DNA of 64,000 nt from Prochilodus magdalenae (GCA_024036415.1 JAMWET010003460.1:72001-136000); one strand, 5' to 3'; positions 1-12,135 are shown, numbered from the stretch's first letter. The notes: generated by a model not told the origin, from the sequence alone. A program made the numbers and translations.

Positions 1-44
1 TGATTTAACATGTTTCAAAAACATGATGTTTTGGTAATTGCTGT

Positions 45-357
45 ACCTGACTGATCCAACAGCCACGATTGAGGACTTTCAGTGAGCAGTGATGCCTCCA
101 TGAATCATCCTGTTAGTGCCAGCACTATTGGCAGACGGTTGCACCATGCAGGACTACATGCACACAGACCGTTATGATGACTGTCCTTAACTACACACCA
201 ACATCGACAAAGACGGCAATGGTGTCGTGCAGGACTGTCATGGACTTCCTCTGAATGTACGTGGGTCATCTTCAGTGATAAGGCCCACTTTTGGCTTGAT
301 GGAGATGACCAACGAATCTGGGTGTGGAGGCACCGTGGTCAGCGCCAAGATGAATGG
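45..357 (+). mobile_element. Tc1-like family B fragment (transposase N-terminal half)
   Basis: The plus strand reads, with broken frame, as the middle of a Tc1/mariner transposase: a stretch resembling STIGRRLHHAGLHAH near 120-165, then the region before the first catalytic Asp (VIFSDKAHFWL near 266-300). The same sequence recurs at 2.7, 5.9, 6.9, 8.4 and 38.2 kb. It stops near 357, where a family A copy in the opposite orientation begins, so one element probably inserted into or recombined with the other. It is non-functional. Confidence 0.7.
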
Positions 358-1321
358 TTCATAGTGTTGTTGGAAGGCCTGGCTCACAGTCCTCGCTCTA
401 ATTCATCCCACAAGTGGTCTATCAGGTTGAGGTCAGGACCAGTCAAGTTCTTCCAAACTCGCTCATCCATGTGTTTATGGAGCTTGCTTTGTGCACTGGT
501 GTCATGCTGGAACAGGAAGGGGCCGTCCCCAAACTGTTCCCACAAAGTTCTGGAAATGGTCCAGGGTCTCTTGGTCTGCTGGAGCATTAAGAGTTCCTCT
601 CACTGGAACTAAGGGGCCGAGCCCACCTCCTGAACAACACCCCCACACCATAATCCCCCCTTGACCAAACTTTACACTGGACACAATGCAGTCAGACAAG
701 TACCGTTCTCCTGGCAACTGCCAATCCCAGACTCGTCCATCAGACTGCCAGATGGAGAAGGGTGATTGGTCACTCCAGAGAACTAGTCTCCACTGCGCTC
801 CAGTGGTGGCGCTTTACACCACTGCATTCGATGCTCTGCAGTGCGCTTGGTGGTGTAAGGCTTGGATGCAGCTGCTCGGCCATGGAAACCCATTCCATGA
901 AGCTCTACACACTGATCTAAGTTAATCTGAAGGACACATGAAGTTTGGAGGTCTGTAGTGACTCAGCAGAAAGTTGGTGACCTCTGTGCACTATGACCCC
1001 CAGCATCCTCTGACCCTGCTCTGTCGTTTTACATGGTCTACCACTTTGTGGCTGAGTTGCTGTCGTTCCCAATCACTCCCACTGTGTTATAATCCCACTG
1101 CCAGTGGACTGTAGTATATTTAGCTGTAAGGTGATTTCAGGGCTGGACTTGTTGCACAGGTGGCATCCTATCACTGTACCACGCTGGACTTACTGAGCTC
1201 CTGAGAGCGACCCATTCCCTCACTAATGTCTGTAGGAGCAGTCTGCATGACGCCATGGAAGTGACTGGAACACCTGAATCCAGAGACTTGGATGGGTGAG
1301 TGAATACTTTTGGCAATAGTG
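358..1321 (-). mobile_element. Tc1-like family A copy, decayed
   Basis: Read on the minus strand, this is a degraded Tc1-like transposon. Pieces of transposase appear at 384-587 (FLFQHD second-Asp region, then LNLIDHLWDELER third-acid region) and 502-717 ([20 protein letters not shown], the strand leading to the second Asp). N-terminal sequence follows at 780-925. The outer end, with the AAAGTATTCAC terminal motif, lies at about 1288-1321. Frameshifts and stops break the frame. Related copies sit at 14.06-14.94, 32.96-33.24 and 39.35-40.11 kb. The catalytic domain is truncated at 358. Confidence 0.85.
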
Positions 1322-2700
1322 CATCTATCTATTGTTGACCTGAGAATGTTAAATGTGGTCATGGTCTATAATCAGCTCACAACGCAGGTTTCCACCAGGC
1401 TAAACCTGATCCGATCACCAGAACACACATTACTGCCTGGTGTAAACAGGCCCCAAGAATCCGAATGGGCCCCTTCGTTGATTTAGCTCTGTGTATTCGA
1501 CTCCGGAAGCAGATTATGTCTGGTTTTGAACTAGACTACGCTGCTGAATGATAGAAGGATGTAGGAATAAGTACCGGGTGACGAATGTGTAAAGGACATA
1601 CAGTAGGATGCAGGAATAAATAAAGGATGACTGGTTGCACTGTAGCCTGTAATTTTATGTTAATGTTTCCGCTCATTCGAACGACAGCCGAGTCAGCCGA
1701 GCCGAGTCAGTATAAATCACTCCTCTCTGAATCTCGGTTGCCCCCTCCCTCTCTCTCTTCCCCAGCCTGTCATTCTCTTTTTTCTGTGTCATTAGGCGGG
1801 ACCTTACAGGAGCCTCCTGGTTTTATTCCGGCTCTGTGCCTTTGTCTTCCTATCTCCCTTTATTCCCAATAACCGGAATATATTTTTCCCCTCTCCATTC
1901 ATATTCTGCCTCATTTTGCTTTATTACAATTCATGTTTTTCCCACTCAGTCTCTGACTTTCTCCCTTGCTTCTTTGTCTCTCTCTCTCTCTTGTTGCTCT
2001 TACTTTGTGTCTCTCTTTCTTCTTTCCCTCTCCCCATCTCCTCACCAGTCATTCTGAATAAGACGAGTGCGCCACTCACCCTTGACTAAAGCCTCGCTCC
2101 TCTTCTCCATCACTGTCAGTCGGCTAACGTTTAGCTAGCGTTTGATAGATGTTCCGTCGCTAACCTTTGTCGCTACGCTGTTTAAGCCTTGCTTCTGGAG
2201 CCCGTCCTCATTTGTCACCGACTGCGAGACATCCTTTTAAAGCGTGTTAGATTGAAGAGGGATCCGTCCTGTCATAATTCCGGCCTCCTCATCCTCGTCT
2301 TCGTCCTGAAGATGACACCGGGTGGCCGTTTTGCAGACATGACTTGTCTGTAAATGAAAATGTGAAAGTTCCTCTGAAACCGTTTAATGGAATGACTCGC
2401 TAACACGCTAACAGCAAACGGAAGGTGCTAGCCTTCAATTAGCATGGGGTTAATTTGCCTATTGATAGGGCTGCCCACTCCTTTCGAAGGTGTGTGTTCA
2501 CTAGTGTGCTTATGTGGGTGTTTCACTTCAATGAATGCGTTTGTGTGCATGTACAGTTCTAATGCTAACTGGTGCCTGTTCACTGCTAGCAGCAGTAGCT
2601 TTCTTGACTGCACTGCCTCAAGATCCAAGCACTCAAGCTTATAACGTTGTGTGAGTGCCATGTAAGCATTGCCTGTGTTACGGGACGTACACTGGGACTG
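1322..2700. other. no gene recognised; pyrimidine-rich stretch
   Basis: No coding homology is visible. 1730-2060 is C/T-rich and 2060-2400 is more balanced, with GC-richer patches. A TATAAAT string occurs near 1710, without a convincing gene after it. Short open frames here are compositional. Confidence 0.5.
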
Positions 2701-3270
2701 ATATAAGCAACGTTTATTCAGCTACACATACAGAAGCAGTGTCTCTCAGTATGGTATCGGGCCGCCATGTTGACTAACTTAACATGCCAGACGTCTTTGC
2801 ATGGAGTCGTAGAGCTTCCTAATGGTGTCCTGTGATAATCTATCCCATGCATCTTGAATATTCCAACACAGTTACTGCAGATGGTGCGGTAGGGGTGGAG
2901 GTGGAGTGACACCAGGCCTTCCGGACATGTGACAACAACACTCCTTCATCCTGGTGCTGACCACGATGCTTCCACACACTGATTTGTTGGTCGTCTCCAC
3001 CAAGACAAAAGCAGGACTCATCACTGAAGATGACCGGCTCTCCTTCAGAGTCACTTCATGACAGTCTGGTACGACACCATTGCAGTCTTTGGCGTTGTTG
3101 ACGTGGTGTTAAGAGGTGTTGTCATAACCGCCTATATGCATGTAGTCCTGAGTCATGCAGCCGTCTGCCAATGGTGCTGGAAGACCCATGAACAGTATGA
3201 CTCATGAAAGTTGTCATTGCTCGCTGAATGTTCACACTTGTGGCTATTGGGTCAGTCAGGTACAGTGATA
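2700..3270 (-). mobile_element. Tc1-like family B, internally deleted copy
   Basis: On the minus strand this reads from transposase N-terminal sequence (3,050-3,260) straight into the C-terminal end. The C-terminal LQELCENIQ-type region with WDGLSQDTIRN is better preserved in the sister copies at 6.2 and 8.5 kb. The catalytic core between them is missing. The join near 2,890-2,960 looks the same as in those copies, which implies that this deleted form amplified as a non-autonomous element. Confidence 0.75.
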
Positions 3271-4730
3271 TGGCCCAACCTTGCTTACATCGCATGCACC
3301 GCCGAGCAAAAAAATATTTTGCAACTATACAAGCTAAGTAGTTATGAATACAGGCCTTGCTGGTTCTACCTAATGTGACAGTGACAAAAGCTGCTTAGGA
3401 CCGCCGTAACAAGTTGTCTAGGGTTCACAAGACCTAATAAACAAACAGTGATTAAAATCTCTCTGATAATCCAGGTTAATATCTTTTAACATGAGGGTTA
3501 GATTAGATTGAGCCTATATTATATGGGTCTATTAAAAAACAAATTAGCAGCAATACTCAAATAGCCAATTATGAAGTCACTGTTATTAGTTTATTAGTCT
3601 TTAATCAGCGTGTAATATATGGGGGTGCACCCAAAACAAAACCTGCTTAGGGCCCGAGAGGGCTAGATCCAGTCCTGAATGAAATCAGGATATCTCACTA
3701 AGCCATAGAACCACAAACAGTAAAGTACAGTTGAACTGGAAAGCCCATTGCTCAGCGTTCTCACCTGCACAACAGACTTTGTAGTCCAATTTGGGAAAAC
3801 GCTTACAAGAGCCATGTTCTTCCTGAACACTGTATATGTGGGTTTATATACCAAGTAGCGTTGACTACTTCTGTGCACGGTGAAACCTCACCACAGTGTA
3901 CCAATGTCACTCCACCCAGCCATCCGCTATTTACTCTCTCGCCCACTGTGCTGGCACAATGATGCTTTACTGACGATGCTAAACTGGAAACTGGTCAGCC
4001 TCCGGCCAACTGATGCACCCCTCTCTGTGAATGTGAGCCCAATGGGTCGCAGTAGTGATATCAGCACACCTGTGGTAGTGGAAGTGATGAGCCGTCTGCC
4101 GTCCATTGGAAACGCAACCCGGGGGATCACTGTGCCGCTAGGGCCGTGTCTTCTCTTTCTGCAATAAGGGTGCCATTCTGGTGCTCTTACTCGGTTGTGC
4201 CATTTTGGTGTTCAATTTTTTACAGGTGTGCCCACCTGCACTGCCTCGGGCATACAGCCTGGCTTTGTCTTTACAACAATCCTGCACCAGCTTTGCTATT
4301 ACGCACTGCTTGCCATCTTCCCTGTGGAGCCTCACGGCGCTGTCCCTAGCGTTGCAATCTTTTGCCTTCCCTCTCTTGGTGTCTTGAGTTTGTAGAAGCA
4401 CCCTCACTCACCATCCCACCCCCAACAGCCATGTAGCATCAGTGTAGAGTACGGCACAGTGATGGCCGTGATTCTGTTACGAGAGGTGCTCTTTCATTTA
4501 ACGCCAGCAGAAAGGCACCTGCAGAGGGTGGGGTCACCACTAACCGCAGGACTCATGCTACCAGAGATCCCCTCACACACAAAACACACCCGCACACCAA
4601 ATTCAAACTGACTTTTTAAACTCACCATACAAAACAATAAGCAACGTTAGTAGCTGGGTTGCCAGACAGCAGGCACCTCCCTTGAGCCTTGTCTCACGAG
4701 CTTCCGGAGGGCAGCTCCAGTCAATAGCGA
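3271..4730. other. no gene recognised
   Basis: Unique-looking sequence without coding homology. Open frames of 65-95 codons at 3,880-4,410 overlap on both strands and show no family resemblance, so they are treated as chance. Confidence 0.5.
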
Positions 4731-4734
4731 GTCC

Positions 4735-4955
4735 CCTCAATATTTACGGCTGACACTCTTATCCAGAGCGACTTACAAGGTTAACCGTATTACAGGAAAG
4801 CCAATGTAGTGTTAGGAGTCTTGCCCAAGGACTCTTATTGGTGTAGTACAGCATAGTCTCCAATACCAGGATTTGAACCCCAGTCTCCCACATGTGGTGG
4901 TGACTCCCTGGTGTGTACTGGTGTTATCCGCTGAGCTACACCAACCACAACATGT
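4735..4955 (-). repeat. tRNA-derived SINE with L2-like 3' tail, copy 1
   Basis: On the minus strand a tRNA-like head has a perfect A box, TAGCTCAGCGG (4,928-4,938), and B box, GGTTCAAATCC (4,869-4,879). The other end is the fish-wide CTCTTATCCAGAGCGACTTA block (near 4,755), which resembles the 3' end of L2-type LINEs. This is the expected layout of a SINE mobilised by an L2-like LINE. Copies recur at 19.84 and 40.25 kb. Confidence 0.8.
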
Positions 4956-5535
4956 TATGTCCTATAAAGTATCTCTTGTTTATTGTTAACAGAAATAGCC
5001 GGGGGCCACCACTTAGCTTCCGTATAAACCTCCATTATGTGTGAGACACTTGTGTTAGCTGTAGCTCCAATGCTAAACTCACCTGGCTACCTCATTTGCT
5101 CACCTGGCTGTATAGAATTAGATTGAACTGAAGAACCAAAGTTCAGACCCCAGTCATGTCTTACATGTCTTGGGGTAAACTACTGCCTTATGCAGGGCAC
5201 CTAAACTAAAGCACTGGCTGTTTTTGCATGTTCCAAGGCTTTAGCAAGCCAGGCTGATAGTAGGGCAGCTGCATGAGGTTGAACCGCTCTGATCCACCTT
5301 GATTTGACAGTAAGGAACCCTGGGAACGTTTCTCCGGCTCTGCTCTCTTGTGCTTTCACAGCAAGACACGGCACGAACATCAAGAGCAAGTGATATGACT
5401 TTGAATGCTTTAGCTTAGACGCCTCATATCTTTCGTTCTGATATTTTTCCCCCTCTCCCATGCACTTCCTTTGCATGCTTCAATACCTCACTCTCATGTC
5501 TGCATGACTTGCAGGTTAGTTTCAGTGGAGATACT
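4956..5535. other. no gene recognised
   Basis: Nothing identifiable. The 91-codon minus-strand frame at 5,201-5,476 has no family resemblance. Confidence 0.45.
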
Positions 5536-5859
5536 GAATAATGTCTTTTGCTCAGTTTTATGGTGATATGAAAAGGGTTCCTATATGCACTCGTCATCGT
5601 AGCTGCACCCAGAGGGAATCGACTCACTGGAATGAAATTTGGTGGGTGGGTTTGACATTGGGAGACATGCCAATGATTCAAGTTTCGCTCTTGGCTGTGC
5701 ATGGGTCTCATCGCTGTACCTGAATGACTATATACGGTGGTCCTGTTAAGGTCTTGTGCTGTTGTGTTGGTAGCATCCTTTGAAAGTTTGAAGGCACTTA
5801 GAGCAGTTGGAAAAGTTCAAGGACGGTCGCATCATAGAGCGAGAAGTATTCATATTTAT

Positions 5860-6440
5860 TGTGCAGATATGGATAGACAAAGGCACCCACCAGTGACATT
5901 AGGGCTGGGAGACCTACATGAACCACAGAGAGAACCGACGGACTGTCCGACATGCACAGGGTCACCTAAAAGCCACGATTCAGACATTCAGAGAGCAGTG
6001 ATGTGCTCCATCTTCTATTAGTGCCAGCACCATTGGCAGACGGCTGCACAACGCAGGACTACATGCACACAGATCGTCACGACAGCCATGTCAGTGTTGC
6101 CAGAGTCATTAGACTGTCATGGAGGGACTAGCATGGACACAACCAATGAATCCTTGTGTGGAGGCACTGTGGTCAGCACGGTGAATGCAGTGTTGTCATG
6201 TGTCACACGTCAAAATCTGCTAAACCTGCAGGAACTGTGTGAGAATATTCAGGCTGCATGGGATGGATTATCACAGGACACCATTAGGAACCTCTACAGC
6301 TCCATACCGAGACGTCTGGAATGTTGCATTAGTACGCCATACTGAGGGACACTGCTTCTGTATGTGTAGCTCAGTAAATATTGATCATATCAGTCTAAAT
6401 GTATCATCATCTATTGTTCCTGGTGACCTTTATCTTCCTT
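5860..6440 (+). mobile_element. Tc1-like family B, internally deleted copy
   Basis: The plus strand carries N-terminal transposase fragments (5,900-6,075), the CGGTVVST segment (near 6,150-6,180), then directly the C-terminal segment ELCENIQAAWDGLSQDTIRN (6,230-6,290). The catalytic core is absent. Sequence after 6,340 forms one arm of a large inverted repeat with 6,790-6,905. An associated 5' part may reach back to about 5,540. Confidence 0.75.
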
Positions 6441-6905
6441 CCCCACAGCCCCGCAATCTCACTTTTCTTTTCATATTTTTTACACTTTTATATGAAACTA
6501 TTTCATAATAATAATAAGGGTTCACATTTTTCTCCTTACCTAAACATTCTACTTTGTCCCAAAGTCAAAATCACAACAGAATGAAATTAGCACCAGAATG
6601 AAGCATGAAAGGTTCATATAACTAACAAATACCTTTAACATTATTATGGATCCTGCAGCAAGTGATGTCTTTCTAAACTAGTACATTAACTCAGTGTAGT
6701 GTATTAGCTAGCGCTCAATGGCCAAAGAAACACAGAGCACTTAACAACATTAGAAAAGCTGCACCCAGAAGGAGGTGTGGGATTGCAGTGCTGTTGGGAA
6801 GGTAGATAAAGGTTACCAGGAACAATAGATGATGATACATTTAGACTGATATGATCAATATTTACTGAGCTACACATACAGAAGTAGTGTCTCTCGGTCT
6901 GGTGT
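6335..6905. repeat. inverted repeat, arms about 105-115 bp
   Basis: The arm at 6,335-6,448 is matched in reverse complement by 6,790-6,905 with few mismatches and a spacer of about 340 bp. The arms contain the 3' end and flank of family B, so the palindrome comes from two oppositely oriented copies side by side. It could extrude a hairpin. Confidence 0.75.
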
Positions 6906-7128
6906 TGGGCCGCCGTGTTTGCAACATGCCAGGTGTCTCAGCATGGAGTTGTGGAGGTTCCTAATGGTGTCCTGTGATAATCCGTCCCATGCAGTTTGAA
7001 TATTCTCTCACAGTTCCTGCAGATTGTGCGATGGGGTGGAGGTGGAGTGACACCAGACCTTCTGGCCGTGTGGACATATGGCAACAAACAATTCATTGGT
7101 CATCTCTACCAAGACAAAAGTGGGACTC
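6583..7128 (-). repeat. family B-containing duplication, left copy
   Basis: About 450 bp (6,690-7,128) is nearly identical to 8,215-8,650. Similarity starts at a GCACCAGAATGAAG string in both (6,590 and 8,153). It includes the C-terminal transposase end on the minus strand (6,860-7,100). A direct copy of the 6,410-6,570 flank then follows at 7,129-7,345. Confidence 0.75.
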
Positions 7129-7369
7129 TACCTATTGTTCCTGGTGACCTTTATCTTCCTTCCCACCAGCACTGCAGTCCCACTTTTCTTTTCATATTTT
7201 TTTGCACTTTTTTATGAAACTATTTCACGCTTCTATTCAGTAAAATAATAATAATAATAATAATAATAATAAGAGTTTACATTTTTCTCCTTACCTAAAC
7301 ATTCTACTTTGTCCCAAAGTCAAAATCACAACAGAGGGCCTTGGTTATATTTGGCGGGGCCCCGGTGAA

Positions 7370-7925
7370 AGATGTCATTCGCTATTGTTTAAAAAGCCAG
7401 GCGCCTTGATTTACTCTAATATTTATGATTATGCATGAGGGCCTCATTTGCCTAAGTGCTTCTTTCTGATTGATTGGCAGTTATGTTTCCAAACTGGGCG
7501 CATCATCGGAGACGTCACGCTCAATTTCTCCACCCATCAGTCCAACCTCCTCCCCCTGCTTTTCCGTCCGCCGGTAATAGTGCCCGGACCCCGGCGGAAT
7601 ATTATACAATATTACAAATTCACTTTAGAATCCATTCCAATGGTTCTTCCATTCCGTCATTTGCATCACAATAGGCCCAGGCAGCCACGGTACCAAGGTC
7701 TTGTTCTAATGGGGCGCCATTTCTCCCCGAATGGCAAAGTGTTCAGGCTACAATTACCGAACGGCTTCTGTGTCAATGAATATAAATGGAGCTGTGAGGA
7801 GGGCCACAAATGGAGCTTCTTAATATCAATATTGGACTTTTCTCTGCCCTGTTATTATTTGATGATAGTTATTTTCCGTTTGGAGCTCGCCTGGCCCCCA
7901 TAGTGATCGACAGCTGATAGAAAGC
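7370..7925. promoter_or_regulatory. candidate conserved noncoding element
   Basis: Non-repetitive, balanced-composition sequence lies between repeats. It has several homeodomain/POU-like words (TTATGATTATGCATGAGG at about 7,420, TTTGCAT near 7,660) and E-box-like CAGCTG near 7,910. A 151-codon frame spans it (7,448-7,903) but has no protein family character. Its look is that of a vertebrate developmental enhancer; this is inference without alignment. Confidence 0.35.
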
Positions 7926-8146
7926 TGATGAATGAAGATGTGTGTGTGAGTGTGTGTGTGTGTGGGGGTGCATACTCTGTGATACTGCTGGAATAAAGTT
8001 AGTATCTGTTTAGGAGTATTTACTATTAATAAGGCATTTTTTAACATGGAAAACACATGAGGTACTACATTAGTCAAAGGTGACGTTTCGTCCCCTGTCA
8101 CCACAGATCTCTGGGGTCTTAATGAAAAATCTGCCAGAGGCTTTGA

Positions 8147-8860
8147 TGAAATTCGCACCAGAATGAAGTCTAAACTAGTACAAAACTAGTACATTTTTAT
8201 TAGTATATTAACTCAGTGTAGTGTATTAGCTAGTGCTAAATGGCCAAAGAAACACAGAGCACTTAACAACAATAGAACAGCTGCACCCAGAAGGAGGTGT
8301 GGGATTGCAGTGCTGTTGGGAAGGTAGATAAAGGTTACCAGGAACAATAAATGATGAGACATTTAGACTAATATGATCAATATTTATTGAGCTACACATA
8401 CAGAAGTAATGTCTCTCGGTCTGGTGTTGGGCCGCCGTGTTTGCAACATGCCAGGTGTCTCAGCATGGAGTTGTGGAGGTTCCTAATGGTGTCCTGTGAT
8501 AATCCGTCCCATGCAGTTTGAATATTCTCACACAGTTCCTGCAGATTGTGCGATAGGGGTGGAGGTGGAGTGACACCAGACCTTCTGGCCGTGTGGACAT
8601 GTGGCAACAAACAATTCATTGGTCATCTCTACCAAGACAAAAGTGGGACACACCACTGAATCACTCCATCACAGTCTGGCACGGCACCATTGCAGTCTAT
8701 GGCGATGCTGACGTGGTGTTAAGGACAGTCTGTGTGCATGTAGTCCTGTGTCGTGCAGCCGTCTGCCAATGTTGCTGGCACTGGATGACTCATGGAGGGC
8801 ATCACTGCTCGCTGCAATCGTGGCAATAGTTAATCTGTTCTCTCGCTCCATGGTTCTTGT
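8147..8860 (-). mobile_element. Tc1-like family B, internally deleted copy with duplicated flank
   Basis: Minus-strand reading gives the N-terminal GRRLHDTGLHAH region (8,700-8,790), then the deletion join, then LQELCENIQTAWDGLSQDT (8,480-8,540). The part at 8,215-8,650 duplicates 6,690-7,128. The catalytic core is missing as in sister copies. Confidence 0.75.
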
Positions 8861-9060
8861 AGGTCACCCAGATTCTTAACGTCACCGGTGCGCATGCCTT
8901 CTTCTATCCGCTGCCACCAATAGCACGCTATAGTAGTATCCGCATGACCTGTATGGCATGCAATACCTCAAAACGACCATCCGGCTTCTCAGTGCCTTTG
9001 GTGCGACTCCTCTCCAACACTTACAACTTTTTATATTATACAGTGTGATCGAACATTATA

Positions 9061-11625
9061 CAGTGGGGACTGGAGTGGGTATACTGTGGGTAGTGAAGTG
9101 GGTATGCTGTGACCGGTAAAGCCTTTATAGAATGAGCCAATGAGGTGGCATGCGGGAGCGGGTATACTGTGAGCAGTGGAGCGAGTATGCTGTGACTGGT
9201 GAAGCGAGTATAGAATGGGAAATTGAGGTGGCATGCTGTGGGCAGTGGAGTGGGTATACTATGGGCTGTGGGGTGGGTGTACTATGGGCGATGGAGTGCA
9301 TGGTGGAGCACGTATACTGTGGGTGGTAGAGCATGTATACTGTGGGTGGTGAGCATATATACTGTGGGTGGTGGAGTGGGTATTCTGTGATTGGTGGAGC
9401 ACGTATACTATGAGTGGTGGAGCACGTATACTGTGAGTGGTGAAGCACGTATACTATGAGTGGTGGAGCACATATACTGTGAGTGGTGGAGCACGTATAC
9501 TGTGGGTGATGGAACATGTATACTGTGGGTGGTGGAGCACATATACTGTGGGTGGTGGAGCATGTATACTGTGGGTGGTGGAGCACGTATACTGTGGGTG
9601 GTGGAGCATGTATACTGTGGGTGGTGAGCACGTATACTGTGGGTGGTGAGCATGTATACTGTGGGTGGTGGAGCACGTATACTGTGGGTGGTGGAGCATG
9701 TATACTGTGGGTGGTGAAGCATGTATACTGTGGGTGGTGAGCACATATACTGTGGGTGGTGGAGCACGTATACTGTGGGTGGTGGAGCACATATACTGTG
9801 GGTGGTGGAGAACGTATACTGTGGGTGGTGGAGCATGTATACTGTGGGTGGTGGAGCACATATACTGTGGGTGGTGGAGAACGTATACTGTGGGTGGTGG
9901 AGCACATATACTGTGGGTGGTGGAGCATGTATACTGTGGGTGGTGAGCACATATACTGTAGGTGGTGGAGCATGTATACTGTGGGTGGTGGAGCATGTAT
10001 ACTGTGGGTGGTGGAGCATGTATACTGTGAGTGGTGGAGCACGTATACTGTGGGTGGTGGAGCATGTATACTGTGGGTGGTGGAGCACATATACTGTGGG
10101 TGGTAGAGCAAGTATACTGTGGGTGGTGGAGCATGTATACTGTGGCTGGTGGAGCATGTATACTGTGGGTGGTGGAGCATGTATACTGTGGGTGGTGGAG
10201 CACATATACTGTGGGTGGTAGAGCAAGTATACTGTGGGTGGTGGAGCACGTATACTGTGGGTGGTGAGCACATATACTGTGGGTGATGGAGCATGTATAC
10301 TGTGGGTGGTGGAGCACGTATACTGTGGGTGGTGAAGCATGTATACTGTGGGTGGTGGAGCACATATACTGTGGGTGGTAGAGCAAGTATACTGTGGGTG
10401 GTGGAGCATGTATACTGTGGGTGGTGGAGCATGTATACTGTGGGTGGTAGAGCAGGTATACTGTGGGTGGTGGAGAACGCATACTGTGGGTGGTGGAGAA
10501 CGTATACTGTGGGTGGTGGAGCATGTATACTGTGGGTGGTGGAGCATGTATACTGTGGGTGGTGGAGCATGTATACTGTGGGTGGTGGAGCATGTATACT
10601 GTGGGTGGTGGAGCACGTATACTGTGGGTGGTGGAGCATGTATACTGTGGGTGGTGGAGCATGTATACTGTGGGTGGTGGAGCATGTATACTGTGGGTGG
10701 TGGAGCATGTATACTGTGGGTGGTGGAGCATGTATACTGTGGGTGGTGTCGCAGGTTTAGGTTGGGTGTGGAGCATGTATACTGTGGGTGGTGGAGCATG
10801 TATACTGTGGGTGGTGGAGCATGTATACTGAGCATGTATACTGTGGGTGGTGGAGCACGTATACTGTGGTGGTGGAGCACGTATGTACTGTGGGTGGTGG
10901 AGCATGTATACTGTGGGTGGTGGAGCACATATACTGTGGGTGGTGGAGCATGTATACTGTGGGTGGTGGAGCATGTATACTGTGGGTGGTGGAGCATGTA
11001 TACTGTGGGTGGGTGAGCATGTATACTGTGGATGGTGGAGCATGTATACTGTGGGTGGTGAGCATGTATACTGTGGGTGGTGGAGCATGTATACTGTGGG
11101 TGGTGGAGCACGTATACTGTGGGTGGTGGAGCATGTATACTGTGGGTGGTAGAGCAGGTATACTGTGGGTGGTGGAGCATGTATACTGTGGGTGGTGGAG
11201 CACGTATACTGTGGGTGGTGGAGCACGTATACTGTGGGTGGTGGAGCATGTATACTGTGGGTGGTGAGCACATATACTGTGGGTGATGGAGCATGTATAC
11301 TGTGGGTGGTGGAGCATGTATACTGTGGGTGGTGGAGCATGTATACTGTGGGTGGTGAGCATGTATACTGTGGGTGGTGGAGCATGTATACTGTGGGTGG
11401 TGGAGCATGTATACTGTGGGTGGTGAGCATGTATACTGTGGGTGGTGGAGCATGTATACTGTGGGTGGTGGAGCATGTATACTGTGGGTGGTGGAGCATG
11501 TATACTGTGGGTGGTGGAGCATGTATACTGTGGGTGGTGGAGCACGTATACTGTGGGTGATGGAGCATGTATACTGTGGCTGGTGGAGCATGCATACTGT
11601 GGGTGGTGGAGCATGTATACTGGTT
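9061..11625. repeat. 23-bp minisatellite, about 100 units
   Basis: Tandem units of GTATACTGTGGGTGGTGGAG plus CAC or CAT run nearly without interruption from about 9,290 to 11,625, with degenerate units from 9,061. The unit varies at few positions (CAT, CAC or CAA before GTATAC; loss of GGA in 20-bp units; one odd segment at 10,745-10,770). The plus strand is G-rich. Because 23 is not divisible by 3 and no frame of the unit holds a stop, every frame is open for hundreds of codons (up to 750 on the minus strand). These frames are an artefact. Confidence 0.97.
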
Positions 11626-12081
11626 GTGGTAACACTGAGATCAATAAGTGACCACCACATTGGTTAATCAGCCGACTCAGACTTTAGTAGGAACCTCAGG
11701 TCCTGTGATGAAGCCATTCGCTCCCGGTTGGAGTTCTCCAGCGTACTAGATTCCGCGTGCTGCTTTAAACACAGTTGTGAAGTTTATTGGGATGGCTCTG
11801 GCTGAATAAGTGGTTGAGGTGAACGACTCTTTCGTGGAGGTGAATAAGTGCAGCTCGTCTGCTGAAGATATTTGAATGGCATATCACTGCTGTTGTGCTT
11901 CTGGACGATCAGTCAGACGGCGCAGGACTTGTGTGTAAGTGCGTGTGCGTCTGAGCCATCCTGCTGGACGGCACTCTCTCTGCAGCACAGCTGTAATTTA
12001 ACCCACTTTAAGAAGAACTGGATCTGAACGCGCATTTCCACTGACCTCTCATCATCTTGCAAACTGACAGCCACGGAGACT
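11626..12081. other. no gene recognised
   Basis: Unique-looking sequence between the minisatellite and a GA microsatellite. No coding homology seen. Confidence 0.4.

Positions 12082-12133
<52 letters not shown>
12082..12133. repeat. (GA)n microsatellite
   Basis: About 25 uninterrupted GA dinucleotides. Confidence 0.97.

Positions 12134-12135
<2 letters not shown>

Noticed and set aside
4869..4938. tRNA gene on the minus strand (A and B boxes)
   Set aside because: The acceptor stem does not close and the sequence continues into an L2-like tail; it is a SINE head. The same applies at 19,980-20,049 and 16,885-16,939.
7448..7903. 151-codon plus-strand frame as a gene
   Set aside because: No domain or plausible composition, and a second overlapping frame is open; the stretch looks noncoding and possibly regulatory.
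9125..11660. Very long open frames (up to 750 codons minus strand) with HHPQYTCSTTHSI-like repeats
   Set aside because: They follow from a stop-free 23-bp unit read in shifting frames; several frames on both strands are open at once, and there is no non-repeat domain or gene signal.
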